Shown here: one piece after another, positions 48,559-59,522 of the stretch | Layout: every line of letters starts with the position of its first letter | Position numbering within the stretch: position 1 is the stretch's first letter | Assembly: GCF_014850955.1 (NCBI RefSeq) | Contig: NZ_JACXSS010000001.1 | Span: forward strand, 3,100,001-3,164,000 | From: Methylomonas albis | GTDB taxonomy: Bacteria > Pseudomonadota > Gammaproteobacteria > Methylococcales > Methylomonadaceae | Length of the DNA: 64,000 nucleotides | Direction of reading: 5' to 3' | Program-made: the position numbers and the translations under genes | The notes under the pieces: model-generated | Told to the model about the DNA's origin: nothing | What the model saw: the letters and a program-made list of their open reading frames with translations, nothing else | Database searches by the model: none

Positions 48559-48909
48559 ATGAATATCATCAAAATCACACTGCTGAGCTTATCCCTGGCA
48601 ACTAGCTACGGTATATACGCTACGACAGCCCTAGCCGCGGAAGCCACAGCCAGCAGCTCGGTAAATGTCAGCGAAACCATCTCGCACCTGGAAAAAGCCT
48701 TGGTGGAAATTGCTAAAAGCGACTTCAATACCGCCCAAGTGCATTTGAAGGCCGCCCGCACCTCCGGCGAGAAAATCACCGGTAGCGAAATCGTTGTAAA
48801 ACAAGCCGGCGCGCTGGTAATTCAAGGCCAAATTAAAGCCAAGTTAGGCGACATTAAAGCCGCTTCCGAAGAATTGAACAAAGCCTTGGCGCTGTATAAG
48901 TCACTTTAG
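48559..48909 (+). CDS. Small periplasmic helical protein
   Basis: 116 residues. A signal peptide (LLSLSLATSYGIYATTALA) is followed by a TPR-like helical hairpin run (ISHLEKALVEIAKSDFNTAQ, then ALVIQGQIKAKLGDIKAASE). No family assigned. It follows the Nramp-like gene by 97 bases and could be cotranscribed. Probably a small periplasmic protein. Confidence 0.7.
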   Translation: MNIIKITLLSLSLATSYGIYATTALAAEATASSSVNVSETISHLEKALVEIAKSDFNTAQVHLKAARTSGEKITGSEIVVKQAGALVIQGQIKAKLGDIKAASEELNKALALYKSL

Positions 48910-49034
48910 TTGAAATAACGCCAGTTCTAGAGCTGGACCGGGTTACCCCCCTCACAAACTTTTGGTCCTTCCAAAGCCGCTTGGGGATATAAAAATCTGA
49001 CTCGCAGCCCTGGCCCGCCAAGAGCTTCACGATA

Positions 49035-51551
49035 CTAAAACTCCACTCTCACCGAACCTAAGAAGCTGCGTGGCGCACCAGGCATGACCCCATTGGACGA
49101 GTTGTTGGCAGCGCTATCCCAATACATTTTGTCCAGAAGATTATTGACATTCAGTTGCGTCGTAAGCTTGGTGGGACCGACTTTCCAACTATAAGCGGCC
49201 ATCAGATTGACCAACGCATAGCCGGGCAGTTGAAAGCTATTGGCATTATCGCCTTCCCGCTGATCCCGCAAGGACATCCCGCCGCCGACTTTCAGACCGC
49301 GTAAATCGCCGCTTTGAACGTCGTAGGTATTCCACAAACTGGCGCTGTTGCGCGGCACATTCCACAGGCGATGACCCTGGTTACCATTGGTGATTTCATT
49401 GCCGACCAACGCCGTGTCCTTGGTAATTTGCGAATCGATATATGCGTAGCTGCCGATAATGTTCCAGCCAGACAATACCTCGCCGGATACGTCGAATTCG
49501 ATACCGCGATTGCGGACTTCGCCTACGGCCTTGTTAAACCCCAACAGCGCCAATACCGGATTGGGATCGGGCGTGGCAATATTTTGTTTGGTGATGTCGA
49601 ACCAAGCCAGCGTCGCTGTCAGACGGCTATCGAACAATTCGGTCTTGATGCCGGCCTCCCATTGTTGCGCGGAAGTGGGCGGCAACGGCGAGTTATTCGT
49701 CGTCAGGCCATTGGTTATACCGAAATTTTCAACATAATTTCCGTACAAACTGACTTCCGGTATCGGTTGCCACAATAGGCCAAAACGTGGTTTAACCGCC
49801 TCTTCCACCTGCACGGTATTGGCATAGGGTAAGTACGACGGCGTGCCAAAATTTAATCCGATCTGATTCCAATCATTTTTCCTGACGGTGTCGTATCTAA
49901 ATCCAGCCAATAGATGTACATGCCGGGGAAGTTCGATTTGATCCTGGGTATAAAATCCACCCCATTCCTCGACGAAACCGGCCGAACCCCAAACATTCGG
50001 CCTGTTGTACAAACCGGCATTCACACCGGTATGCACCGGGTTGTAGGCATTGAGAGGAAGAGTGTCGCTGGAATTAAAACCGAAATACTCGGTATCGTCC
50101 TGCACGCGCTGATAGTCACCGCCTATCAAAACCGTATGATGCAAGCCCCAGGTATCGAATTTACCGGTCAGATCCAAAGTCGAATAGTAACTTTCCTGTG
50201 TCCGGCGGGCCTCGTAGGTTTGTTGTCCGGTCATACAGCTAACCGTATCGCAAGCGATTGGTCCGGCAAATTTTACCTGCGGCGGGTTATCGGCGCTGGG
50301 CAATAAAAATGCATCGAAACGATGGTGAATACTCCAATTGTCGTTAAAGGCATGCGTCAAATCGTAACCCGTGGCGATGGTTTCGGATTCCGTGCCGGGG
50401 CCGGGTTCCGCCAGATTTCGCTCGCGAGGCAAATTGATGGGGCGGTTGCTGCCGGGCATCACAAACAAGCCGTTATCGAAAGGATCGTTGCTATGCTGAT
50501 ATTCCAAATGAAAATTTAACTTCGTGCGGTCGCTGATGTCCCATTGAAAATTCGGCGCGAAGAACACCCGCTCGTTATTCAAAAACTCCCGCCACGAACC
50601 GCCGTTCTCATAGGCCAGATTAACACGATACAACAAGTCTCTATCCTTATTGACCGGGCCGGTGGCGTCTACCGTGGTACGGTAGAAATCGAACGAACCG
50701 AATTGCTGTTGCAGAGAATAGTAAGGCGTTGCCAACGGCTTTTTTGTCACGATATTGACCATGCCGCCCGGTTCCATGCGTCCATACAGTATGGATGCCG
50801 GGCCTTTAAGAACCTCGACGCGCTCGACGTTAGCCGTCTCGCGCGGCCCATTTACCAAAAAGCCGTTATTGATCCGCGCGCCGTCGCGATAATATTCATA
50901 CGTTTGAAAACCGCGGATGAATATCGAACTTTGGCCGCCGCCGATACCGGCCGCGCTTTGACTAGTCAACACGCCGCTGATGTTTTCCAACGCTTTGTCC
51001 AGCCGGACCACTTGTTGATCCTTCAAAATTTGTTTGGTGATGACCTTGGCCGAAAAAGGCGATTCCATGATCGGCGTGTCGGTCTTGGTAGTCGATGCCG
51101 TTGACTGGCTATAACTGGGATTGGTGGGGTCGGTAATATCGTAAACGGCTTTACCGGTCACCAACACAGGTGCCATCGTATCCGGACTGGCTTTGTTGTG
51201 CATTTCCCGCGCTTTAGGCTGCAAAGTGATATTTCCTTCGCCGGTCGTCACGGCCTGTAGCGGCGCGTCACCCAACAAAATTCTGATCGCTTCATCGGCG
51301 GTGTAATCGCCTTGTAGGGCGCGGCTACGCAGGTTGTCGGCAATGTCGGTTCCGTACATCAGTTGTTGCTGGCTTTGCCTGCCGAACATCAACAAGGCCT
51401 GATTCAGCGACTGGGCGGGTATGTCGAAATGGTGTTTGCCGGCGGCATCGCCATGGGCGGTTTGCGAGATCAGCGCCGCGAGCAACGCGGCTTTGGCGGC
51501 ATGGCGCCGGCCTTTGCCGGCTGAGGGATTGCAATGCTTTGCGTTGGACAT
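49035..51551 (-). CDS. TonB-dependent siderophore receptor with STN signalling domain
   Basis: 838 residues. Signal peptide about 19-35, then an STN domain (FDIPAQSLNQALLMFGRQSQ ... RILLGDAPLQ) that contacts a FecR-type anti-sigma factor, a TonB-box region, a plug (RGFQTYEYYRDGARINNGFL; GRMEPGGMVNIVTKKPL) and a barrel ending in FLGSVRVEF. It should import a ferric siderophore and signal its presence through the FecR/sigma pair upstream. AGGAGTATCC precedes the ATG at 51551. Confidence 0.92.
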   Translation of the reverse strand: MSNAKHCNPSAGKGRRHAAKAALLAALISQTAHGDAAGKHHFDIPAQSLNQALLMFGRQSQQQLMYGTDIADNLRSRALQGDYTADEAIRILLGDAPLQAVTTGEGNITLQPKAREMHNKASPDTMAPVLVTGKAVYDITDPTNPSYSQSTASTTKTDTPIMESPFSAKVITKQILKDQQVVRLDKALENISGVLTSQSAAGIGGGQSSIFIRGFQTYEYYRDGARINNGFLVNGPRETANVERVEVLKGPASILYGRMEPGGMVNIVTKKPLATPYYSLQQQFGSFDFYRTTVDATGPVNKDRDLLYRVNLAYENGGSWREFLNNERVFFAPNFQWDISDRTKLNFHLEYQHSNDPFDNGLFVMPGSNRPINLPRERNLAEPGPGTESETIATGYDLTHAFNDNWSIHHRFDAFLLPSADNPPQVKFAGPIACDTVSCMTGQQTYEARRTQESYYSTLDLTGKFDTWGLHHTVLIGGDYQRVQDDTEYFGFNSSDTLPLNAYNPVHTGVNAGLYNRPNVWGSAGFVEEWGGFYTQDQIELPRHVHLLAGFRYDTVRKNDWNQIGLNFGTPSYLPYANTVQVEEAVKPRFGLLWQPIPEVSLYGNYVENFGITNGLTTNNSPLPPTSAQQWEAGIKTELFDSRLTATLAWFDITKQNIATPDPNPVLALLGFNKAVGEVRNRGIEFDVSGEVLSGWNIIGSYAYIDSQITKDTALVGNEITNGNQGHRLWNVPRNSASLWNTYDVQSGDLRGLKVGGGMSLRDQREGDNANSFQLPGYALVNLMAAYSWKVGPTKLTTQLNVNNLLDKMYWDSAANNSSNGVMPGAPRSFLGSVRVEF

Positions 51552-51724
51552 GGATACTCCTAGTTTCGGTCGGGTTACACGGCAGCATTTCGGCTCGTGT
51601 TAGTTAAGACGGAAACTTTTTGAAAACCCACATCGGGCGATCATGGATTTTTTCATTGGAAGAAACCGGCGAGAGCGAATTGAGAGGGGTGTCGTGAGTG
51701 CGGTGCTGTGTTTGCTTCGGTTTC

Positions 51725-51905
51725 GTAGGATGGGTAGAGCGTAGCGAAACCCATCGTTAATCAAGCCAGTCCCAACGCGCAGTATCGAAACCAGAAAAAT
51801 GCGGCTTGTTCTTTGTAATAAGGAGTGTCGTGGTGGAATTGGAAAATGATTTGAGGCGGGAATAAACTATTGATGATGGGTTTCACTGCGCTCTACTCAT
51901 CCTAC
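51725..51905. repeat. 181-bp element with 31-base inverted repeats
   Basis: The arm 51725-51755 (beginning GTAGGATGGGTAGAGCG) is repeated in inverted form at 51875-51905 with 3 mismatches in 31. The 119-base interior has no frame. It lies between fecR and the receptor gene and fills most of the gap 51552-51938. This GTAGGATGGG...AACCCATC repeat type is known as a common extragenic element in proteobacteria. It could affect the receptor transcript. Confidence 0.75.
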
Positions 51906-51938
51906 CGGCGGAATTGCGGTTGGCTTTAGCCTTTCATG

Positions 51939-53210
51939 TTAACGCAACACCACCAGATACGGCGTGATGCTAACAATTTGCAGCGCCGGGATGGCGGCAT
52001 TTAAACTGGCGATGGCTTGATCCAGCGCATCCAAGCGAAACAGGCCGCTGATGCGCTTGTCGGCCAAAGCCGTATTCAGCAACACGACGCGGCCTGGGCG
52101 GTACTGGTTGATTTGGGCAATCGCGTCGCGTAGCGGCAAGCCGTCGAATTGCAGATAGCCGGCGCGCCACAGCGCCATGCCGTCCGGATGGCCGGCGTGT
52201 TTTAAGGCGATACCGTTGGCGTCTATCGACGCTGACTGTCCCACCGCGAGGCGTTCATAGTGTTGTTGCCCCTCGTCTTGTATTTCAACAATCCCTTCGA
52301 CCAGTTCGACCTGGGTTTGCTCGGACTGTAGTTTTACAGCGAAGGCGGTGCCCACCGCCCGCACTTCGCTGCCAGCGGCAGCGACCACGAACGGCTGTTG
52401 CGGATTTTTAGCCACTTCGAAAAAGGCTTCGCCGGCCAATAACTCCACCCGGCGCAAGCCGGCGTCGAAGTGGATGGCCAGGGCGGTGCCGGTGTTAAGC
52501 ATCACCCTCGAGCCGTCGGCCAAGGTCACGCTGCGCTGCTCGCCCTTACCGGTCGAATAGTCCGCGCGCCAGAATGCCGGCGGATACAGCGCGGTGAGTG
52601 TGACCGCCAGCATTGCGCAACAGGCGGCAGCCAAAGTTAAGGACTGGCCGCGGCGGCGAGTTCTGGTGTTGACGCGAACTTTAAAATCCCCGAGGCTGTC
52701 ATTTCCGCGCAGACGGGAATCCAGCATGGCAACCGGACTTGCGGCCAGCGCATCCGCTGCCTTAGCTTGCCTGCCACCTTGCCCTGGAGACTGTCGTAAA
52801 AGCTCCCTCTCATCTCGGGACAACTGCACTGATGCTGAAGATGGGGCAATGTCGGGATCGATTACCGAGAGGGTTGGCGTGAGGGAATTAAAATGCGTCA
52901 AAGCGTTAGTTTGCATCCCCTCACCCTGCCCTCTCCCAGAGGGAGAGGGTTGTATTTTGGCTTGTAAGCCCCCCTCCCCCGGTAACGGTTGCGCACCGGG
53001 AATGATGCGGCGGCCGCGCAGTTGTCCCAAGCCCGCCCACAGTGCTTCGGCACGTCGCCAAGCTTGTTCGTGGGCGCTGTCGGCAGCGCGCCAGGCATTC
53101 AATTCTTGCCGCGCAGACTGAGAAAACTCACCGGAATGTAATTGGCTTAACCATGAGCAAGCCTGCTCCAGCAAACGCTCGGCATCGTCTGGCATCGGTT
53201 CGGTGGACAT
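51939..53210 (-). CDS. fecR: FecR-type anti-sigma regulator with in-frame repeat insertion
   Basis: 423 residues from the ATG at 53210 (AGGAATTGATC upstream). N-terminal DUF4880-like domain (residues 8-66), a membrane helix near 190-210, then the FecR periplasmic domain ([40 protein letters not shown]) and C-terminal segment contacting the receptor. Between the first domain and the helix lies about 115 extra residues (about 69-185) that read like translated extragenic repeats ([27 protein letters not shown]). The frame remains open, so the protein may still work, with a long cytoplasmic linker. Confidence 0.88.
   Translation of the reverse strand: MSTEPMPDDAERLLEQACSWLSQLHSGEFSQSARQELNAWRAADSAHEQAWRRAEALWAGLGQLRGRRIIPGAQPLPGEGGLQAKIQPSPSGRGQGEGMQTNALTHFNSLTPTLSVIDPDIAPSSASVQLSRDERELLRQSPGQGGRQAKAADALAASPVAMLDSRLRGNDSLGDFKVRVNTRTRRRGQSLTLAAACCAMLAVTLTALYPPAFWRADYSTGKGEQRSVTLADGSRVMLNTGTALAIHFDAGLRRVELLAGEAFFEVAKNPQQPFVVAAAGSEVRAVGTAFAVKLQSEQTQVELVEGIVEIQDEGQQHYERLAVGQSASIDANGIALKHAGHPDGMALWRAGYLQFDGLPLRDAIAQINQYRPGRVVLLNTALADKRISGLFRLDALDQAIASLNAAIPALQIVSITPYLVVLR
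52652..53006. repeat. Extragenic-repeat sequence inside fecR
   Basis: This 355-base segment holds palindromic repeat sequence, for example CCCTCTCCCAGAGGGAGAGG near 52929-52948 and GACGGGAATCCAGCATGG near 52711-52728. Both types are ordinarily found between genes. Their joint presence in frame suggests at least one insertion event with secondary changes. Boundaries are estimated from where FecR similarity stops and resumes. Confidence 0.6.
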
Positions 53211-53279
53211 GATCAATTCCTGATTGAACAGTGGGGGGAGATATATCATAGACGAGGCTATCGGCCTAAACCACAGTCG

Positions 53280-53795
53280 CTATTCGTCTTCATCCAGGGT
53301 TTTAGCACAATGCACTAAGGCTTTTTTGATGTTTTCTTCCACGGTGCGGAGGGAGATGTTTAGTGTTTCGGCGATTTCGCGCTGCTTCAAGCCTTCGAAG
53401 CGGTTGAGGTAAAAAATGCGCTGACACAAGGGGGATAAGCTGGTCATGCCCTCGATCAGACGGTCCAAATCCTGTTCACCCAGCGCCACGGTTTCCGCGC
53501 AGCGCAGGTCTTCGACTTCCGGCTGCGTATCCTCCGGCCATTCCACAATCGCGGCACTGCGCACGGTTTGACTGCGATAGTAATCAATCAGCAGGTTTTG
53601 CGCGGTACGGAACAGATAAGCTTTCAGATTGCCGACGGTGCTCAAGTCCTCGCTACGGCATAAGCGTACAAACGCTTCCTGGCATATGTCGGCGGCGGTT
53701 TCCCGGCAACGCACACGCGAAAACAGCACGGCTTCCAGTTCGCCGTGGCAACTGACGTATAGCTCGTGCAGGGATTGCTGGGCTTGAAATGACAT
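53280..53795 (-). CDS. fecI: FecI-type ECF sigma factor
   Basis: 171 residues. Sigma region 2 (FVRLCRSEDLSTVGNLKAYL; RTAQNLLIDYYRSQ) and region 4 (LSPLCQRIFYLNRFEGLKQR; TLNISLRTVEENIKKAL) are complete, as in iron-responsive ECF factors. It should direct transcription of the receptor gene downstream of fecR. Its stop lies 69 bases before the fecR start, same strand. Confidence 0.92.
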   Translation of the reverse strand: MSFQAQQSLHELYVSCHGELEAVLFSRVRCRETAADICQEAFVRLCRSEDLSTVGNLKAYLFRTAQNLLIDYYRSQTVRSAAIVEWPEDTQPEVEDLRCAETVALGEQDLDRLIEGMTSLSPLCQRIFYLNRFEGLKQREIAETLNISLRTVEENIKKALVHCAKTLDEDE

Positions 53796-53968
53796 TGGGC
53801 CGGTTTAGTTTTTCGGTATTGGGACGTCAGCCGAAAGTTCTTAGCAAAACTTAAACCCGATGCAGATTTCTTTATTTATTCAGGCGACTACCAAACTGGC
53901 AAGCTTTCAAGCCAGGCAGCCTTTTATTAATCTATGTTAAATGACGCTTTACATTAATGGATTTAACC

Positions 53969-54140
53969 TAAGGCGACTTATGACAATAAACGTACCCAAA
54001 CCAAACAATTTTCCGTTGACTGAGCGGACCTGTGCCGAGCGAAGCCGAAGTAGTCGAAGTCAAAAGCCCGCTTCGGCTCCGCTCAGCGAACGACATATTT
54101 GGCATTGCCAATGGGTATAAACTTTCTCAAAAATCACCAA
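53969..54140. repeat. Palindromic dispersed repeat, copy 2
   Basis: A second copy of the element at 19191-19340, 172 bases long. It differs mainly in the central hairpin, which is about 22 bases longer (with GCCGAGCGAAGCCGAAGTAG). The outer parts and end motifs match well. It sits in the gap between the LysR gene's 3' side and the sigma factor gene, which otherwise shows no gene. Confidence 0.75.
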
Positions 54141-54198
54141 AATTATCGTCTCCCGAAAAATAATAAACTCCCATAACCCAAAAACACTCCTCATGATT

Positions 54199-55128
54199 CT
54201 AGAGCTTGGTGTCTGGATCTTCGCCTCTCTCCCGACTTTTCCGGGCAGCTTCCGCCAGCAGTTCGTCGATAAAATAACGGCAGTAATTGGGCACGTATAG
54301 TTGTTTTAGATAGGCGATCTTGGTGGTCGAACTGGGTATCAAACCGGACAGATCCCTGGCGACCAAATCGCCATCCTTACTGGCTTCGTAGGCCGTACCG
54401 GCAATAATCCCCACCCCCATGCCCAAGCGCACATAGGTTTTAATCACGTCGGAATCGGCGGCCGCCAGCGTAATATCCAGGGGTAGATGGGCGCTATAAA
54501 ACGCTTTTTCTATGGTCGTACGTCCGGTAAAGCCTGGTGTATAGGTTAAAATCGGCTGAGCCGATAACCGCTGCAAGCTTATTTCGCCCTCCGCCAAAGG
54601 ATGATCGGCTGGCACTACCGCGACGTGATGCCAGTGATAGCAGGGCTTAACCACTAATTTATCGTCTTCATCCAGTTTTTCGGTGCAGATGGCGATATCG
54701 GCTTGATGCCGATGTAACAAGTTAATCAGATTATCCGGCGAAGACTGCACCATGTAGATTTTAATCCCCGGATATTTGCGCCTAAACCGGCCTATCGGTT
54801 CCGGCAGTAAATATTTGGCCTGCGTATGAGTAGTCGCTATCCGTAAGGTGCCGTTACTGTTCTCGAGAAAGTCGTCGGCAATCAGTTGGATATTTTTTTT
54901 TGCCTGATTGATTAAATCCACTTCTTCCATGATCTTTTCGCCCAAGGGCGTCAGACCAGTGAGCTTTTTTCCCTGTCTGACGAACAGCGGCGAGCCCACT
55001 TCCATTTCAAACAACTGGAGTTGCCGACTAACCGCCGATTGCACCACGTGCATTTTTTCTGCGGCTTTGCTCAAATTGAAATCGGTTTCCTGCAAAACTC
55101 GCAGCAATTCCAATTGATTAAGATTCAT
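54199..55128 (-). CDS. CysB-type LysR transcriptional regulator
   Basis: 309 residues from the ATG at 55128, with AGGAGCAAGCAT upstream. N-terminal helix-turn-helix (FNLSKAAEKMHVVQSAVSRQ) and a CysB-like effector domain (RIATTHTQAKYLLPEPIGRF; MVQSSPDNLINLLHRHQADI). The TTHTQA motif is the CysB/Cbl sulfate- or acetylserine-site feature, so control of sulfur-assimilation genes is a fair inference. It is divergent from a probable small RNA. Confidence 0.85.
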   Translation of the reverse strand: MNLNQLELLRVLQETDFNLSKAAEKMHVVQSAVSRQLQLFEMEVGSPLFVRQGKKLTGLTPLGEKIMEEVDLINQAKKNIQLIADDFLENSNGTLRIATTHTQAKYLLPEPIGRFRRKYPGIKIYMVQSSPDNLINLLHRHQADIAICTEKLDEDDKLVVKPCYHWHHVAVVPADHPLAEGEISLQRLSAQPILTYTPGFTGRTTIEKAFYSAHLPLDITLAAADSDVIKTYVRLGMGVGIIAGTAYEASKDGDLVARDLSGLIPSSTTKIAYLKQLYVPNYCRYFIDELLAEAARKSRERGEDPDTKL

Positions 55129-55261
55129 ATGCTTGCTCCTAAAAATACGGCGATTCAAAGCAAAATTTTATTACTAACCTATAATGTAATTCGACGTTGC
55201 AATGAGAATCTATTCTTTCGATATAAGAATCATATTATATCGTTTTATTTTAGAGGTTCCG

Positions 55262-55378
55262 TTCATTAACATGACAAATCGACCAGGTGATTTTGTAGGC
55301 TATTGTTAGTGATAGGTAAACCTCCTCCTAGCAACAGGGATGTTTTGATGGCGGGTTGTATAAACCCGCCATTTTTTT
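55262..55378 (+). ncRNA. Candidate small RNA with its own terminator
   Basis: A strong Rho-independent terminator (55349-55378) follows a gene-free stretch on the + strand, with no upstream + strand coding gene. The region just before it is rich in C/U (AAACCTCCTCCTAGCAAC), which can pair with Shine-Dalgarno sequences. AT-rich promoter-like hexamers lie at 55180-55185 (TATAAT) and near 55220. The 5' end is a guess. The remaining 55379-55549 shows no gene. Confidence 0.5.
55349..55378 (+). terminator. Rho-independent terminator
   Basis: TGGCGGGTT at 55349-55357 pairs with AACCCGCCA at 55363-55371 around GTATA and is followed by seven T residues. It is oriented to stop + strand transcripts. 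Confidence 0.9.
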
Positions 55379-55549
55379 CGCGGCCAATTTAGCGCTGATT
55401 GAGTCCTTCCCATGACTGAAGACAAACGGTTAGCTTGACGTATTCACCCGCCCGCTTTACCGCGAACCTCGTATAATGGATTTACTGTGCGGTCTGACAG
55501 CTCCCGTACACACGGAACTGACGACTTGGCTGATAGTTACAGAGTCGTC

Positions 55550-58500
55550 CTATCCTGCCACAGCCCGTTTATTCCGCAACTCCGCCAGAATAGTTTCCAG
55601 CACACTAGCCAAACTCTCGGCCAATACAATCGCGTCATCGGCTTGATCCTTAGCAGCCACTTCGGCTTGCTGCGCCAAACACTGTATCTTCTGAATCTCG
55701 AAAATGCCGGCAAAACCTTTCAAGTTATGCGCCATAAACTTAATTGAGGCATAGTCGCGCTGCTGAGCGGCCACTCTTAGTTTATCGACATTAGCTTGCT
55801 GCGCGCCATCCAGCGCGTTGTCGATCAACTTGTCTATAAATGCCTGACGACCATCAAAACGCTGTAGCAAGGCATCCCAATCGATCAAGCCTTCAGCAGC
55901 TACTGCCGCCACAGTGTCATTTACCGTTGCCGAAATTTCGATTACCGCTGCGGCATAGCCCTTACCACTTGTTTCATCAGGCATTTTGATGATGGACACA
56001 TGCTGCCGCAGCGCACCGACCAGGGCGTTGGCATCGATCGGTTTGGTAACTCGATCCCGCATCCCTATTTCCAGGCAGCGCTGCCGCTCTTCGGGCATGG
56101 CGTGAGCAGTCAAACCGATGATTGGTAAATCCGGTGCGATTTCCAGAATACGCCGAGCCGCCTGATAACCGTCCATCACCGGCATCTGAATATCCATCAG
56201 CACCACATCGAAGCTGGCGTAGCCGGCTTCCTCCAGTCGATCCAGAGCTTGTTGACCGTTTTCCGCAAAGGTCACCTGCGCACCTTCGTGGATTAACAAA
56301 TCCTCCAAGACCAGACGGTTTAAAGCCACGTCTTCCGCAGCCAATATTCTGAAGCCGCACAAGCGTCCGCCGTCTTGTTGAGAGTCGGCTGAATGCTCGA
56401 CGCCGGCATCAGTGGCCGGCAACGCCACACTCAATGTGAATTTGCTACCGGCTCCCAAAATGCTTTCGACCAGAATATCGCCGCCCATCAACTTAGCCAG
56501 ATCCCGACTAATCGCCAAGCCCAAACCGCTACCGCCGAATTTACGGGTTGTAGAGCTATCGGCTTGCTCGAAAGCGGTAAATAAACGGCCAATCTGCTCG
56601 GATGTCATGCCGATGCCGCTGTCGGTCACGCTGATTTCGGTCATGTCTTGCTGTCTGGAAACTTCCAGGCTGACATAGCCATGCGCGGTAAACTTTACGG
56701 CGTTGGACAATAAATTGACCAAAATCTGCCTTAAACGCAGCGGGTCGCCATTCACCCATTCCGGTAAATCCTGGGAACGATGCACTACTAGATCTAGCTG
56801 CTTTTCTTTGGCACGAATATCCACCAGGCTGATGGCATCCTCTATCAAAGCATCCAGGCGAAACGGCTGTTCATCCAAGATCATCTTGCCTGCCTCGATT
56901 TTAGAAAAATCCAGGATGTCGTTGACCACACTAAGCAAATGCATACCGGCATCGTAAATACGGGCGCTGTTTTCCCGCATGCTCTGCCCAAAATTATCGC
57001 GCACACTCATTTTGGCCAAGCCGATAATCGCATTCAGCGGCGTACGAATTTCGTGGCTCATATTGGCCAGAAACTCACTTTTCATATGCGCCAAATGCTC
57101 GGCTTCCAAGCGTGCGATTTCATGCGCCTGTTCTACCGCCTTGCGCTGACTGATGTCGCGCATCACTCCGATATAAGTGCTGCCGAAATCGTCCATTAAT
57201 TCGTTGACACTCAACTCAATGGGTACCAGGAGTCCATCCTTCCGTTTACCTTCTACCTCAGTACGCCGGCCGATAATCACCCTTTCTTTGATGTTGTCCA
57301 GATGCTGGCTCAGATAACCATCGTTCTCGGAATGATAAGGCTCCGGCATCAACATCTTCACGTTTTGCCCTAATAATTCGTCTTCTTCATAACCGAACAA
57401 TTCGCCTATCGCGTCGTTAACCAACAATATGATACCTTTGTTGTCGATCAACACCACCGCATCGGACATGGTCCGCAGTACGGCTCTGGTTCTAGCTTCG
57501 CTAGTGACTAATGCAGCCTTGGCGCGTTTATTTTCACTGATGTCGCGCACCGTGGCCTGCACGACGATTTCATTTTCGATCTCGACGCAGCTAAGCCGCA
57601 CTTCGGCAAAAAAAGTCTCGCCGTTTAAGCGCCGGTGTACCCATTCGAAATTCGTCGATCCTTCGGCAATCGCCAACGCCAGCTTTTCCTGAGCCGCCTC
57701 AGCCGATACCCGGCCATCGGCCTGCCGTTCCGGCGATAATGTGGCCGGAGTTTGCGCCAAAAACTCTTGCTCATCCCTGCAAGCAAACAGGCTAATTGCC
57801 GCAATATTACCCGATATAAATCCACGGCTGGCACTAAGCGTCATCAAGGCATCCCGCGACGACTCGAATAAGGCCCGATGGCGTTGCTCGCTGGCTTGCA
57901 AGGTTTGCATAGCCTGTTTTTGCGCGGAAATATCTCGGATAAATGCGCTGAATTCTATGGTGTCTCCCAATTTATTGGGTGTGATGGCCAACTCAATTGG
58001 AAACTCATGCCCATCGCGATGTAGCGCAACAATTTCTATGCGCTGGTTCAAAACAGACCCATCTCCGGCGTCCAAATAGCGCAACATGCCTTGTTGATGG
58101 GCTTGGCGGTATTGCTCCGGAATAATGACATCGTGTAACAATCGGCCCAAGGCGTCCGCCGTAGGCCAGCCGAATATCTGTTCGGCCTGACGATTCCAGC
58201 CACTGATCAGACCGTTGGTATCCATCTGCACTACGGCATCCAAAGCGGTATCGACAATACTGCGAATGCGAACCTCATCCTCGCGTCTTGCTGCCAATAA
58301 TGCCGCGAAACCGTCGGCCATTTCATTAACACTCTCGGCGACCTGACCAATTTCGTCGCGCATGGTTAACGGCATTCTTTGCTGAAAATTGCCGGCGGAA
58401 AACGCTTTGGCAGTTTTCGTCAATTGGCCTATGTAGCGACTAACCGCAAGATGAGCGCCAATTGCAAAATAAATTATCAGTAAAAATATGCAGCCGGGGA

Positions 58501-59473
58501 TACCGATGCTCAAGGCTAATGTGGTTTTTGCCGCACGGACTCTGGCCTTAATCAACTGTTCGGCTGCCGGGATAAAGCTATCGTATACTTCCGAATAGGC
58601 AATATCTAGCGCCAAGGTAACTGTCGAATAAAAGTACTCCGGATTGATGGAAAATTTTTCCTGAAGGATATCGGGAATGACATGTTGGGTAATTAGGTTT
58701 GCAGCATTGGCGATATTTTCCCGGGTAGACGCCAGGATCGGCCGCAATTCCGATTTGTAACGTTGAAAGTCCTGGGTTGTTTCTTCTATGGCCTTAACAC
58801 CGGTTTCGATTCTGTCTTTTATGACGAAGATATCGATCTTGTCCTGATCGCTAAACTGTTTTTTGGCTAGTAACTCCACGCCATAACCGCGCAGCTGCTC
58901 AATGCCTTCTAAGGTTCTCGGCATTTGCTCTATTACCAGCATAATCAAATGGTAGGAATCCAAGTGGGAATCGGTAACTAGTGCGTATTCCTCGCCGACA
59001 ATTTCCCCAAGCGCCAATAGATGCTCCAACAGCCGACTATGTAAAGCATAGATTTCCTGAATACTAAGTGTCGCCCCAGCTTGCCGCAGTCGCGCCCATT
59101 CGCTGTTAATCTCTGCTAATGCCTCGGCAGTCACCGAATCGTCTATTAGGACTTGCTGTAAAGCCGATAAAGACGTACCGACCTTGATTTCCGTCTGATC
59201 GCGTTTATCTTGCAAACCTTTTATGCCACTCAATACCGCAATGGACAAACCCCGATGCTGCTGCGCCACTTGCATGGTCTGGGTAATATGCTTGATTTGC
59301 GCCAAGCCGTGCAATTCCCGTTCGGCATCGATAATCACCCGATTTAGGCTTTGATACAGACTGTAAAACACCACCAATACCGCCAGTAGTGACAGCACCC
59401 CTATCACCACAAACTTCTTGCTGAAACTTAAACGATTCATCAGCGCCACAGCGGGCGAAAACAAAGCTTGCAT
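55550..59473 (-). CDS. Hybrid sensor histidine kinase (NIT-like, HAMP, three PAS, HisKA, ATPase, receiver, Hpt)
   Basis: 1307 residues. Membrane helix about 20-40, a periplasmic helical domain with [12 protein letters not shown] (nitrate/nitrite-sensing NIT type), second membrane helix about 320, HAMP, three PAS domains ([20 protein letters not shown]; next [20 protein letters not shown]; third [20 protein letters not shown]), the phospho-acceptor in [14 protein letters not shown] near His 807, ATPase [13 protein letters not shown], receiver [12 protein letters not shown] near Asp 1092 and a C-terminal Hpt domain with [12 protein letters not shown] near His 1247. A full phosphorelay. It follows the response regulator gene by 49 bases. 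Confidence 0.92.
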   Translation of the reverse strand: MQALFSPAVALMNRLSFSKKFVVIGVLSLLAVLVVFYSLYQSLNRVIIDAERELHGLAQIKHITQTMQVAQQHRGLSIAVLSGIKGLQDKRDQTEIKVGTSLSALQQVLIDDSVTAEALAEINSEWARLRQAGATLSIQEIYALHSRLLEHLLALGEIVGEEYALVTDSHLDSYHLIMLVIEQMPRTLEGIEQLRGYGVELLAKKQFSDQDKIDIFVIKDRIETGVKAIEETTQDFQRYKSELRPILASTRENIANAANLITQHVIPDILQEKFSINPEYFYSTVTLALDIAYSEVYDSFIPAAEQLIKARVRAAKTTLALSIGIPGCIFLLIIYFAIGAHLAVSRYIGQLTKTAKAFSAGNFQQRMPLTMRDEIGQVAESVNEMADGFAALLAARREDEVRIRSIVDTALDAVVQMDTNGLISGWNRQAEQIFGWPTADALGRLLHDVIIPEQYRQAHQQGMLRYLDAGDGSVLNQRIEIVALHRDGHEFPIELAITPNKLGDTIEFSAFIRDISAQKQAMQTLQASEQRHRALFESSRDALMTLSASRGFISGNIAAISLFACRDEQEFLAQTPATLSPERQADGRVSAEAAQEKLALAIAEGSTNFEWVHRRLNGETFFAEVRLSCVEIENEIVVQATVRDISENKRAKAALVTSEARTRAVLRTMSDAVVLIDNKGIILLVNDAIGELFGYEEDELLGQNVKMLMPEPYHSENDGYLSQHLDNIKERVIIGRRTEVEGKRKDGLLVPIELSVNELMDDFGSTYIGVMRDISQRKAVEQAHEIARLEAEHLAHMKSEFLANMSHEIRTPLNAIIGLAKMSVRDNFGQSMRENSARIYDAGMHLLSVVNDILDFSKIEAGKMILDEQPFRLDALIEDAISLVDIRAKEKQLDLVVHRSQDLPEWVNGDPLRLRQILVNLLSNAVKFTAHGYVSLEVSRQQDMTEISVTDSGIGMTSEQIGRLFTAFEQADSSTTRKFGGSGLGLAISRDLAKLMGGDILVESILGAGSKFTLSVALPATDAGVEHSADSQQDGGRLCGFRILAAEDVALNRLVLEDLLIHEGAQVTFAENGQQALDRLEEAGYASFDVVLMDIQMPVMDGYQAARRILEIAPDLPIIGLTAHAMPEERQRCLEIGMRDRVTKPIDANALVGALRQHVSIIKMPDETSGKGYAAAVIEISATVNDTVAAVAAEGLIDWDALLQRFDGRQAFIDKLIDNALDGAQQANVDKLRVAAQQRDYASIKFMAHNLKGFAGIFEIQKIQCLAQQAEVAAKDQADDAIVLAESLASVLETILAELRNKRAVAG

Positions 59474-59522
59474 GGAAAATCCTCGACTCTATCGTCAAAT
59501 CGATAGCGATGTAGATGGGTAT

